Program-made: the position numbers and the translations under genes | Notes under the pieces: generated by a model | Databases searched by the model: none | Seen by the model: the letters and a program-made list of their open reading frames with translations, nothing else | Told to the model about the DNA's origin: nothing | Assembly: GCA_015680685.1 (NCBI GenBank) | Contig: MNCI01001975.1 | Coordinates: forward strand, 154,809-218,808 | Source: Gnetum montanum | Taxonomy: Eukaryota > Streptophyta > Gnetopsida > Gnetales > Gnetaceae | Direction of reading: 5' to 3' | DNA length: 64,000 nt | Part shown: one piece after another, positions 48,758 through 58,949 of the stretch | Layout of the letters: each line of letters opens with the position of its first letter | Position numbering within the stretch: the first letter of the stretch is position 1

Positions 48758-49600
48758 ATATTTTAGTTTGTTTGGTTTTGTTTTGTCCAAGTGTGATATT
48801 TCCTTATTTTTACTAATAAACTTTTTTTATTATCACAGGACATAGTGTCGTTGTTGTTGTTTACTAATGATGGTTTGTGCTTAATGTTGTGATAGTTAAT
48901 GTCTGGTTTCTATTTTTGAATTCTAATGTCTGATGACTTTGACATGGTTTATTTTTCATGGAGCAGGCAATGAGTCCATGTCACTTGTCCATCCAATGAA
49001 CCCTATGGTTTTCCTTGTTTTGGAAATTTGTGTTCCCTTCCATTAAAGAAACTTTTAATCAATCGATGACCTTAGTAGTTCTAGAATTATGAAGGATTCA
49101 AAGGTTTGTAAAGGGTGTGACTTCAAGGGAACCCAATATTCTTTGTACTCTTCTACTTTCTTGAGTGATTGAGTATTTTTTGTAGATTTCTTACCATTCC
49201 ATACCAACCATTGATAGGAAGTCGAATAATGTCTTTGCATGGTGTGGTTCCCATCCAAAATTTCAAAAGAAAAAAAAACGATGGCAATTCAAAGAACATC
49301 CCTTAGACATGAATAAGTTCTTGCATGGTGTGGTTCCCATTTTTTTAAAAAAAAACCATGGGAATTCAAACCACACCCCTTGGAAAAATAAATAGGCTAC
49401 AAGCATTGATTAATGGACTTGAATGACATGCACCTATGCCTAAAGGTCCCCTCTAACTAAGGCCTTCTCTCTCTCTCACTTCCTACTTCTCTTTTCTTCT
49501 CTTTGTGGAATGGTGGTTATCTTGTGGAAGCACTCTTATCTCTCGAGTTGGAGGATCGATCCTAGAGTGACATTGCAAAGTCATTAGAAGTGGATGGTTT
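48758..49600 (+). repeat. Element F non-coding stretch after pol, with duplicated inverted repeat and pyrimidine tract
   Basis: It matches B 12600-11960 in reverse. The inverted repeat occurs twice: 49238-49304 (weaker) and 49324-49377, where CATGGTGTGGTTCCCAT pairs with ATGGGAATTCAAACCACACC across a T7A9 core. A pyrimidine tract CTTCTCTCTCTCTCACTTCC continues at about 49464-49510. No ORF. The local duplication of the hairpin is specific to F. Confidence 0.65.
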
Positions 49601-50179
49601 TGGTCTTTACTAAGGATGGAACTTCCTGGGTCATTTTAAACACAAACTCTACAAGGGACTTCTTATGAGTTTAATTCAGAACTCCATTCCACTATCTCTA
49701 TCATTCATCCATGCTACCATAACTCACCTCACTACCATGTTCTATGCTATGCTCTATGTCTTAATTTGATGCCTTTGGATTCTTAGGTAGATTCTTTCTG
49801 GTTGGTCCTTAACTTGTCATTCCATTAAATGGACTATGAGGCCCATAGACTCCTTAGTTAAGGTTATGCAAGGGCAAAAAGGGCATGAGCCTGCTATGGG
49901 GAGCACCCACATGCATAGCTCCTAGTTTTGTTAGTTAAGGTTCCTTACCTTTGACATTGCTACAATCCTTTCTTTTGCATATTCCATTGAGTATTCTGCT
50001 CAATGTTCCTTAACCTTTCATTTCATTCATCTTCCAAATCAAATTTTTTCTATTTTTCTAATTTTATGAGCTTCAACATCCTCTTCTCATGTTTTCATCT
50101 TGTTTTTAGCCTTTCAAGCTTTTATTTGATGCCAATTTCACTAAAAAATTCTTCGTATTTTGTAAGTTTGATCAAGGTC
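49601..50179 (+). other. Element F stretch between the pyrimidine tract and internal promoter
   Basis: No gene supported. The only open run (50003-50191) is Ser/Phe-rich and not recognisable. Short parts match B. The segment leads into the GGCC-palindrome promoter block. Confidence 0.45.
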
Positions 50180-50419
50180 AATGGTAGTTAACAACTACAT
50201 CAACAAGCCCTCATCGTCACAGCTGACCACATCGATGAGGCCTCATCAATGCAACCCAAAACCCTATATATACTGCTGAACACTTTGCAAATTTTTATCA
50301 TTTGCTCATAACACATAGGAAGTTTTTGTAATTTTTCAAAGCCCAAAACCTTCTAGAGCTCATAACTTCCCGACCATTTGCCAAAATCACTTCGTTTTTC
50401 AACCCTACACTTACTGGAG
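50180..50419 (+). promoter_or_regulatory. Element F internal U3-like promoter and leader of ORF2
   Basis: Palindromic units ACATCAACAAGCCCTCATCG (50201) and CATCGATGAGGCCTCATC (50230-50247) precede CCCTATATATACTG (TATA 50264-50273), as in the LTR U3. A leader of about 125-145 nt follows with TTTTTCAAAGCCCAAAACCTT-like sequence shared almost exactly with B, ending at GGAG before the donor GTAAGA. Activity is inferred from conservation and position. Confidence 0.65.
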
Positions 50420-50729
50420 GTAAGATCTTTATCATGGGGGAAAAATACCTTAAGGTTTCCAATGAAAAATTGGTGAAAATTTTTGGAAATTTTTGTAACT
50501 TTCCTAAAGGGTTAATAACCTTAACAACATATAAACATCAAATTTTTCGATAGTTAACCCTTTTAGGATGATTTATTAATGATAACACAAGTAAAATTAT
50601 AATTGGATTAATTAAATCAGCCATAATCACAACTTAGCCAAAGTGTAATCATCCTTAAAAGATAAAGTTATCCTAGTTGCTTTAAGGTTACACAATAATT
50701 GCTCATCCATGGTTTTATTATGATTACAG
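50420..50729 (+). other. Element F intron-like segment before ORF2
   Basis: Donor GTAAGATC at 50420, acceptor TGATTACAG ending at 50729, then ATGGAACC. 310 bp, AT-rich. Compare B (294 bp). The first 50 bases after the donor are also similar between B and F, so the whole intron is shared by descent. Confidence 0.65.
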
Positions 50730-52989
50730 ATGGAACCAAAAGAGAAACACCTGTAGGAAGGAGAACCCTCTCAACCATGGGAGAAGTAGCTTAGAGCTAG
50801 AAGGGGCCAACAAGAACAAGCCCAAGAACTACTGGAAGCAATCCATGCAAAGGGACCTCTTTGTGAGGAGTCCAAAGTGGAATCTTTTTGATAAATTCTA
50901 GAAGAAGAAGTGTTGACTAAACAATCAAAAAGAGGATAAGTTCTTGGACCTGTACCAAGGCTTGAGGTCACTTTGACTTAAGCCTGCCTAGACATCATTA
51001 GGTCCTAAGAGGCCCATTGATTAATTCATCAAGAGATCAACTTTGGGCCATTCTTTAAGAAATATCTAGTGGATGTCAAGATTCAGTTGCAAGCCTTTCC
51101 CGTGTGGCCAATAATCACATCTAGTGGGGAATGGTACATGGAAGAGATGTATCTCTTCTGGAGTAATTGAAGGTTGGTGTCCATTGTCAAAACCAAGGAC
51201 ATTCAAGTGTCCTACTTGGTAGAAGCTATCACACAGGCACTTGGGTTGCTTGATAGTACAACATAGTTGGTAGAACTATCCACAAAAGATAATCCTAAGG
51301 CCAAGAGGAAGTGGACCCAGTGATGCTATGGGATTGACTGTAAGGAGTACAGTACACTCACACCTGTTAAGTGAATTTACTTCAAAATTTTGGCCTATCA
51401 CCTAAATCCAAAAATGAGGCCAAGCAAGGTAACCACCTTCTCTACCTAAGCATGCACCTCTCTAAGTAGAAAATTTCCTATTAACCTTCCACAAATGATC
51501 TAATTAGAGATTGAGAAGCGCTTCAAGGAAAACGAATGTGGAAGGAAGACCCTACCCTTTTCATGCCTCATTTGGAAACTATGCGAAAGGGTAAGCATTG
51601 TTCACTACATCAATGATACCATTAGGCATGCTCCTTTGGCCTCATCGTCTGAGATCATGAAAGATAAAACACCAGTGACGACATAAGAAGAGGAGTAACT
51701 ACCACCACCACCCACTCAGAAAACAATGCTAGAGGCCCACGTAGCCATTGAGAATCTATGAAAAATCTAAGAACAACTCTTAAGTGAACAAGAACAATGT
51801 GCAGGAATGAGTGGGGTAGATCCATCTATGTACCGATCAATGATGAGTCACCTTAATGAGGTGGCTCAAACAGTTAGTCAGATGGAGAGGGGTGGTCCAA
51901 TCTTCTTTGCCCAACAAACATAGCTACCTATGAGGTTAGAAACCCAATGCTCGAGAGGTGACGATATCATTATCACAACACCATCTATTCCCACAAATCT
52001 CTGGAAATGTCATCCCCATCTTGGTGCATTTAGAGGAAGGCGAAGGAGCAATTGTCTTGGTAATGCAACACCAATGGTAGGAAACAGTGGCTGAAGTGGT
52101 TGCTGACCATGTAGTTGAAGCATTGAATGTATCTATGGTATCTATACTAGATGTATCTACACTTTGAGATGTGCAGAAATCTATAGGCATGATCAGAGGA
52201 AAGCTAAACATAGCCCAACATGAAGAGTTGCTGGAACAACTAGTAGGAACTGGGCAACCAACACTGGCCATCTTTGATTTTCTAAAAGACATCATTACAA
52301 CCCAATCAGAGCTGCTAAATGCAAAGGAAAACTGCATTATTTTGGAGGGATAACTCAAAATAACTCAAGAAAAAAATTGCCAAACTACATGCCCAAGTTG
52401 TAGATCCTATGATCTTTAGCCTAGTAATAACAAGAGATGAAGTTTTCAAACAGCTTCAAGAACGATTTTAGAAGATTGAGGAGGAAGAAATTACAACCAT
52501 CTTAAAACAATCCATAGCTGAAGTTGAAATGTATTCAATTTAGAAGGACTTGATATATATTTGCTAGGAGAATGAGACCCTAACTACATAGAATTACCAT
52601 TTGTGAAATGTTAATGCTCAAAAGGACCAAATGCAAGAATTTCTTCATTAATAGCAAGAGCAGCTTGCTAGGGTGAACAAAGAATTGAGAAGATTGGCCA
52701 TAAAGAACTAAAACCTATCGATGAAGGAAGTGTGTTCCTTGCATTAGAAGTCTACCATCAAAATCATTGCTTGGAAAAATGATGCCCTCAAATTTGAGAA
52801 AGTGAAGAATCACTATAGAGACTAAGTTGTCCTGCAAAAAGAATTTAATGAGAAACACATCGAGATGATGAAGGTGAAGATGAACGAAGCCCTCCAGCAA
52901 CTCCAACAAGGAAGAGAAATGTGGCAACCCATTATTCATGGGATCAATGCCTACAACAAAGCAAAGATCCACTTGAAGGAGTTGCAAAT
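50730..52989 (+). pseudogene. Element F ORF2 remnant, N-terminal and middle part
   Basis: Start ATG 50730 follows the acceptor. Blocks: GEPSQPWEK and a Gln/Arg/Glu-rich start; LGPVPRLEVTLT*ACLDIIR; a domain region FKILAYHLNPKMRPSKVTTF, KFPINLPQMI*LEIEKRF, CGRKTLPFSCLIWKLCERV (51380-51605), which resembles the 'putative plant transposon protein' domain of Athila-like elements (recalled); then RSMMSHLNEVAQTVSQMERG (51836-51895), EEGEGAIVLVMQHQW, and a long Gln/Glu/Lys helical region probably forming coiled coil. Element C then interrupts it; the reading continues at 58134. Stops throughout. Confidence 0.75.
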
Positions 52990-53870
52990 TGATAAGCGGT
53001 GAGGTACCCTTACACCCAACCATACAAATCATAAGGATTCATGCATGATTTGATTGAATTCTATGGATGGGACTAATTGTGGCATCTAGATCACTATGCC
53101 TTGGTTGCAATTCGCTATCTTCCCACTTGGACTACTGGTAGCTTTGTCATTTATGATTTAGTCTAGAGTGAGGCATATGATTTTTGTTATTTTATATTTT
53201 ATTGTTCTATGATTAATAATAGGTTAAAACTTAATTTATAATCAATTCAACTAATCTAATTGCTAATTAATAATCAACGACCCTAACATAAGTATCCGAT
53301 CCCACTTCCCATGCACATCCTGAACACATATAATGCTACTGGGTTACCAAATGTTAAGCATTATTGGGATTACCAAGAGTCATACACATACTCAAAGTGA
53401 TCATACTTACGTGCTTAATTAATTAACATGCATGAAAATGTAAATATTAACTAAGTACATGAAAAGTAAATTGCATGGAAAGAAAATCTAATCTAAGTTA
53501 AAGTGTTGCAATGAATAAGAATCAATCTTGATCTTATTACCATTCATGGAATATGTCTAGATACATTGCCACTCAAATAAGACTTCAGACAACTGACTTA
53601 GATCCACTTTGTGGGCACTCACTAACTATTATCTAAGACTAAAGAATAAAACTACAAGAATTTAGCTACCGTATTGACAAAACTCTGAACAACTAATGCA
53701 AAAATTAACTCTAAATGGAAGCCCGCATGCTATATTTATAGGCCAAAGTATATACCTTGACGTTAGATACCCAACGTCATGGCCAGGCCCTGATGTTGTG
53801 TACCCAACATCAGAGCAGATAGAAAAAAGTGATTCATTAGATGTCAAGGCTTCGATGTTAAGGCCAGGCA
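52990..53870 (-). repeat. Element C 3' LTR, inner end deleted
   Basis: Starts TGATAAGCGGTGAGGTACCC. Follows the 5' LTR to about 53868 and then joins a sequence equivalent to B near 11990. U3 holds the inverted repeat TGACGTT...AACGTCA (53760-53781) and TGATGTTG...CAACATCA, a different module from B/F. TATA-like CTATATTTATAGG at about 53731-53743. Confidence 0.85.
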
Positions 53871-54600
53871 TTGATTGACCTCGCATTGATGTGTTCCATC
53901 CTTCCAACCACCATGATTCCACAACCACCTCAAAGAACAATCATCACTCCAAAAAGAGAAGAAAAGAGAAGAAGAAAGGAAGGCCTTAGTTAGAGGGATG
54001 CCTTCAAGCATGGGTAACATGTCTTTCCAACCCCATAACTAGTGCTTATAGCCTGTTATTGTGTCTAAGGGGTGTGCTTTGAATTTTCATTATTGGTTTT
54101 ATTTTTTTTATTCTTTTTCTTTTTCTTTTTCTTTTGTTCTTTTTTTTTTTTTCTTTTTCTTTTTTTTTTCTTGTGTTTTTTTAGGATGGGAATCACACCA
54201 TGCAAAGATAGAGCTTCCTTTTTATTGGTAAATGGGGGAGTGATGATCCATTCCAAGATGATTCATAAACCACTTGAAGGAAGTTAAGAAGAGAACCCAA
54301 CAAATCCCCTTGAGGTTACACACTTTGCCATTCCCAATTGGTCATTCTCTCTTTCTTCAAGATACAATGATTATTGATTAATTTCAGTTTCATAAAAGAA
54401 GAACCAAATTATTTCCATGACAAATACCTTTTATTTAGAGAACTGGAGGGATGGATGAGGTGGTCTCACTACTTTACACAATTACTTACCTAATCATCCA
54501 AATAGCATAGCACAAAAATCCCAACACAAAGCGTTGACTTTTGCATCATGACTTGGCAATTTTATTAATTAAAAACATAAAACACATTCATAAAACATAA
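53871..54600 (-). repeat. Element C conserved inverted repeat with expanded pyrimidine tract
   Basis: Inverted-repeat arms GGTGTGCTTTGAATTTTCAT (54071-54090) and ATGGGAATCACACCA (54186-54200) as in B and F, but the core between them has grown into a roughly 80 base T/C tract (54098-54178) of TTTTTC and T runs. The purine tract to the left (53953-53985) also matches B 12050-12095. Remainder AT-rich, no ORF. Confidence 0.65.
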
Positions 54601-54689
54601 AGAGAATGACTCAAGAAAAGAGAAAATATAAAGAAAAGAAAAATATTAAGAAATGGAAAACATATGAAGAATCAAAACTTGCATAATTG

Positions 54690-54810
54690 ATAAGAAAATC
54701 AGTTACTTCCATGCATCTTTGAGATAGTTTTATATTCTCATTTTCAAGCCATTGGGTGTCTTCTGGTTTAGTGGCTATTGCATAGACTAACTTTTTCTCA
54801 CACACTTGCT
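54690..54810 (-). pseudogene. Element C relic of the protease-RT linker
   Basis: VYAIATKPEDTQWLENENIK (from about 54790) aligns with F's YVVATKQEGTQWLIVNLDSS, which lies between protease and RT. This is the only trace of pol in element C. Confidence 0.55.
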
Positions 54811-54839
54811 CCTAAATTTTATGATCAGCTGGTATAGGG

Positions 54840-57130
54840 GTTGTGTTAATATTTCAAACTTCCAACCCACAATTTCATCCTTTATCATTATTGGTGATGC
54901 ATGGATTATTCTATCTCTCCACAATGATAGGTTTATCATTTATGTCTTGTGTTGGAGTGGTGATGGTTATTGAATTTTTCATATGATTAGGAGACATCAG
55001 TTTTATGAGAAAGGTTGTTGCATTAGATTGGCCATGTCCTGGTTTAGATGATGTAGTAGGCCCATGAGTGTTTTACTTTGGCTTATGACCTTTCCTCCAG
55101 AAGGGACATTTCTAAGACTTTGGTTGAGATCTACTAGCGTTATCATTTATGTGTGCAATACAAGTGGCATTCTCTCATTGATGTTGTAATGCTGAACCTT
55201 CTTGTGTTGTTGGAGGTGACATATGATGGATGTGAGTATGAGAATATTGAGGATATGCCAAAGGATGAGAGGTGTGAGGTGGTCCTCATATAATATGTTG
55301 CGAGATGTTGATATTTGGGAGAGTAGTAGTAGTCATTTGAGGTCGAGGGAGTAGAACTAGTTGGGAAAATATATTGTTGAACATAATATCTGTATGGGTT
55401 TATCTGGTAGTAAGGGTAAGGCTGGTTTGGTGGTGGCCTCCCCCACGACTATGGTTATTGCCACTACGGTTGATGCCAATGTTGACGGTAGTAATAAGTC
55501 CTCCCACGATAGTATGGTTGGTTTTTGGGTTGTCTAAAATTACTACATGGAAGAGGAAAACTTCTGGGCATGTACCTTTGTACAAACTTCAAATTTAATG
55601 TCCATGCCCAATACTCATGTAGATGCAACAAGACTAGGCAATGGCCCTTTGGATGGTCATATAGGCAAATGTCACATCCACCATCCTCTTCAGTGGTTGA
55701 GTCTATAGCATATTTTTCTATGGTCATTTCCCCTTCTTGCTGAAAAGTGTTCCTAGTTGTTTCTTGGTTCTTTTTCCTTCTTTTGTTGTGATCACTTAAT
55801 TTGTTTTGTGCTACTCTCTCCTCTATGATTTCTTCACAAGTTTTACCTTTCTTATTCATTGATTTTAACATCTTATTCAATGTTTCTTTAATCTCAATGA
55901 TAGAATTTTGTATTGGCAAGGTCCATTCTAAAATCACCTCATCGAGAGCTACCTTGTTTTCCTTATCATAGATATGGATGCTTTTCTTTTGTAGAGTTGG
56001 GTCCCATTTATTTTCCTCTACATTCTCTTATCTACATAGCTCTCCTTATTATTTTTCCACATGCTTGATTAACTCTTTGATCTAATGGGTTCGTAGCTCA
56101 TATAATTAACCTAGAGCATACACCCCAAGGGTCTCCCTTATTTCATTATGAAGCCCATCTATGATGTGGAAAAGTTACCTTTCCTCAGAGAAATCATGGC
56201 CTAGGCATCTATGTAGTAGCGAATAGTATCTTTCCAATGCCGCTTACAAGCGTTCATAATTTTCTTACTTCCATTCTTGGATTTTTTTTTCTTAGGTTGG
56301 ACACTCTCTCATAGGTTTGTTATTTTTCATTGAAAAGTTCTAGCATTATGGACCACTGGTGAATAGAACTTGGTTCCAATGATCTATACCAACTTTTAGC
56401 TTTGTTGATTAGTGTCCTAGGAAAGAGATTAAGGTTTTGCCACCCACTTTCAATGTTGTATAAGGCACAAGCATCATGAAAGGCTTGTAGACGATGTTGT
56501 GGATCAAAATCACAGCATCCCATGAACTTAGGGATATTTTTTATATCAAACTTGGATAAGCGACTATCCCTACGATGCCTATGAGGCATCTTAACTACCT
56601 CCTAGTGGCCAACAAGGATTCATTGTCATTAAACATGTTGTGATGAAAATTTTTATTTCCATTTGTTTGATTGTGACGATCTTGTCTATGCTTGTTGTGA
56701 TGTCTTTGATTTTTCCCTTGGGATCGATTCCTATCTCTATCTTGACCCTGTAATGGAGCTCTATCTCTATACCTACATTCATCTTCATCAAAACTAGATG
56801 TTGAAGAGGAAGAGGAATATGAGGAACTAGGAGAATCTCCATGGCTCCTATAGTTCTCCCTTTGGTTCTTTGATTTATCTTGTCTAGGTTTGAAGGGCGT
56901 TCTAGGCCTTGATGAGCTCCTTGATCTAGGACTTTCTCCATATCCTCTAGGATTGTCTACCTTAGCTGAACATAGTCTTTCAATGTAGTAACCCCCACTT
57001 GAGATTGTTCACTCCAATTTTCTTTAGTATATATCCTATCATTTCTCCTATGAGTGTTCTCATCATACGAACCATTATTGGTCCTGTGTGAAGAAGATGT
57101 GGTTTTTTCTAACAATGTGTGTGACTTAAA
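54840..57130 (-). pseudogene. Element C gag remnant with the only intact zinc knuckle
   Basis: N-terminal YTKENWSEQSQVGVTTLKDY (near 57020) matches the W...Q..IS block of A and D; no ATG is preserved upstream. A Ser/Glu-rich hinge and basic stretch (56941-56591), then the core IKNIPKFMGCCDFDPQHRLQ, AFHDACALYNIESGWQNLNL, FPRTLINKAKSWYRSLEP (56535-56360). The helical Lys/Glu-rich part (55937-55700) is followed by CDICLYDHPKGHC (55676-55638), which is C-x2-C-x3-H-x4-C, the spacing known from Athila/Tat gags. A Tyr/Gln/Pro-rich tail follows. Open blocks of 157, 116 and 89 codons make this the best-preserved gag here. Confidence 0.82.
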
Positions 57131-57213
57131 ATATTAATGTTTTCTAAGAGATAGATCGTTAATACCTTTACAATGATTGTGTATAATATAACAAATCTAG
57201 ATAACTACCACCA

Positions 57214-57231
57214 TCCCTGGCAACGAAGGCA
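57214..57231 (-). other. Element C primer-binding site (tRNA-Asp-like)
   Basis: Minus-strand TGCCTTCGTTGCCAGGGA, one base inside the LTR. Its GTTGCCAGGGA half is nearer the tRNA-Asp site than in the other copies, in line with C being a younger insertion. Confidence 0.8.
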
Positions 57232-57232
57232 A

Positions 57233-58128
57233 TGATGAGCGACGAGGTACCCCTATGCCCAACCATACAAATCACAAGCATTCATGCACAATCTAATTGA
57301 ATTCCATGTATGGGACTACTTGTGACATCAGGATCACTATGCCTTGGTCGTAATTTGTTGTCTTCCCTCTTGGATTAGTGGTAGCTTTGTCATATATGGT
57401 TTAGTCTAGAGTGAGGCATATGATTTTTATTATTTTATATTTTATTGTTCTACGATTAACAATAGGTTGAAACTCAATTTATAATCAATATAACTAATTT
57501 AATTGCTAATTAATAATCAACTATCCTAACATAAGTATCTAATTGCATTTCCCATGCACATCCTGAACACATATAATGCTACTAGGCTACCAAATGTTAA
57601 GCATTACTAGGATTACCAAGAGTCATACGCAAGCTCGAAGCAATCGTACTTATGTGCTTAATTAATTAACATGCATAAAAATGTAAATATTAACTAAGTA
57701 CATGAAAAGTAAATTGCATGGAAAGTAAATCTAATCTAAATCAAAGTGATGCAATGAATAAGAATCAATCTCGATCTTATTATCATTCATGGAATATCTC
57801 CAGGTACATTGCCACTTGAATAAGACTTCATACAATTAACTCAGATTAACTTTGTGGGAACTCACTAACTATTTTCTAAAATTATGAAATAAAACTACAA
57901 GAATTCGACTACTATATTGATAGAACTATGAAAAACTAATGAAAAAATTAACTCTAAATGAGAGCCCAGGCGCTATATTTATAGGCCAAAGTATATACCC
58001 TAACATCAGATACCCAATGTCATGGCTAGACGTCAACGTCACAGCTTTGACATTGCATACCTGACATCAGAGTAGATAGAAAATAGTGATTCATTAGATG
58101 TCAAGGCCAGGAAAATCATGACTCATCA
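57233..58128 (-). repeat. Element C 5' LTR
   Basis: 896 bp, TGATGAGCGACGAGG to CATGACTCATCA. U3 module TAGACGTCAACGTCACAGC and related TGTCA words (58020-58080), TATA-like CTATATTTATAGG near 57972-57984, ACCAAATG/ACCAAGAG repeat block at about 57588-57625. Confidence 0.9.
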
Positions 58129-58133
58129 CAAAT

Positions 58134-58704
58134 CAAAGAGATGATAGAATAGGCCAATTTTTGATATGCAAACATGGCAATGCTATTTGCTAGATGGCTA
58201 CAGTCAAAGTTAGAAAAACAAGTGCCTAGCTCGTATCTTTTATACAAGGCAAAGCTCAAGCACCACAAAGATGCTAAGCAGAAGCTTGAGACTGTAAACA
58301 TTAAACTCAAAGTTCTCAGAGCACGGTTCAAAGATCAACGATCAATGGCTGAGAACCTAGCTAAATGGATGAATGACTACTAGGAGCTAAAGGACATAGC
58401 CAAGGCATTTGACATTGAATGCAAACAGTTCATTGCTTGGTTCATCAATGTAAAGGAGCTATTTCTAGCAATCCCATGTCCTTGGGATGTGCTAGTTCCA
58501 ACCCATATTGGCAAAGCTGCATTAACAGTGCATGATCCCAGGAGTAAGGAGGAGAAAATGAAAGCACTATTAGATGCTTTCTACCTCTTGCTTGAAGTTG
58601 TAGTAGCAGTAGGATAGCCATAACCACCTCAACTATCACCCGTGTTTGAAGCTAGTGAAGGTCCCTTAGAGCCTTAGGAGCCACCACCATCTGGAACCAT
58701 TTAA
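58134..58704 (+). pseudogene. Element F ORF2 remnant, C-terminal part
   Basis: Continues ORF2 after element C. MAMLFARWLQSKLEKQVPSS, YLLYKAKLKHHKDAKQKLET and VNIKLKVLRARFKDQRSMAE form an open, Lys/Leu-rich probable coiled coil (58174-58380). Then FDIECKQFIAWFINVKELFL and the end block VPTHIGKAALTVHDPRSKEE, KMKALLDAF (58498-58580), and a Pro/Glu-rich tail before the stop at 58702-58704. The end block is shared with D, so it is probably a functional motif of ORF2. Function unknown. Confidence 0.75.
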
Positions 58705-58939
58705 TCTTCTCCATCAACTTCACACCATCAAGGAACATGTACAAATTTTGAAGAGTTGTGTCATGGTGTTCAATTTTGTGCCCTGAACACCATCATTCTT
58801 TTGTAATGTGTTGATTTGTACACTCAAGAGCTCCATTTTTTGACAAGTTAGTTAGTTTATTTTGTTTGCAAAAAGTTAGTCAATAATCCCATACCTTTCC
58901 AATTTTGTAAAATAACCTAAGGCCAAGTTTTCATTCAAT
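58705..58939 (+). other. Element F untranslated stretch before the polypurine tract
   Basis: Short AT-rich segment, similar to B 8281-8500 in reverse (TTGAGGATAAGTTTTCATT-like end). No gene. Confidence 0.6.
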
Positions 58940-58949
58940 CATGGGGATA
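58940..58949 (+). other. Element F polypurine tract
   Basis: CATGGGGATA directly before the 3' LTR; the equivalent of B's G7 tract with a shorter G run. Confidence 0.75.

Larger units (their letters stand above)
52990..58128 (-). mobile_element. Element C: gag-only Athila/Tat-type derivative nested in F ORF2, TSD CAAAT
   Basis: Inserted into F ORF2, with CAAAT at 52985-52989 and 58129-58133. In element order (minus): 5' LTR 58128-57233, primer site, gag, a short post-protease relic, the conserved inverted repeat with a much expanded pyrimidine tract, and the 3' LTR. Protease core, RT, RNase H, integrase, internal promoter, ORF2, polypurine tract and the U3-terminal bases of the 3' LTR are missing. 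The left terminus is TGATAAGCGG. Loss of the LTR's inner end shows that at least one deletion happened after insertion. Confidence 0.9.

Noticed and set aside
54065-54287. Open stretches of Lys-rich (minus) and Phe-rich (plus) peptides
   Set aside because: They are translations of the T/C tract inside the inverted repeat of element C, not genes.
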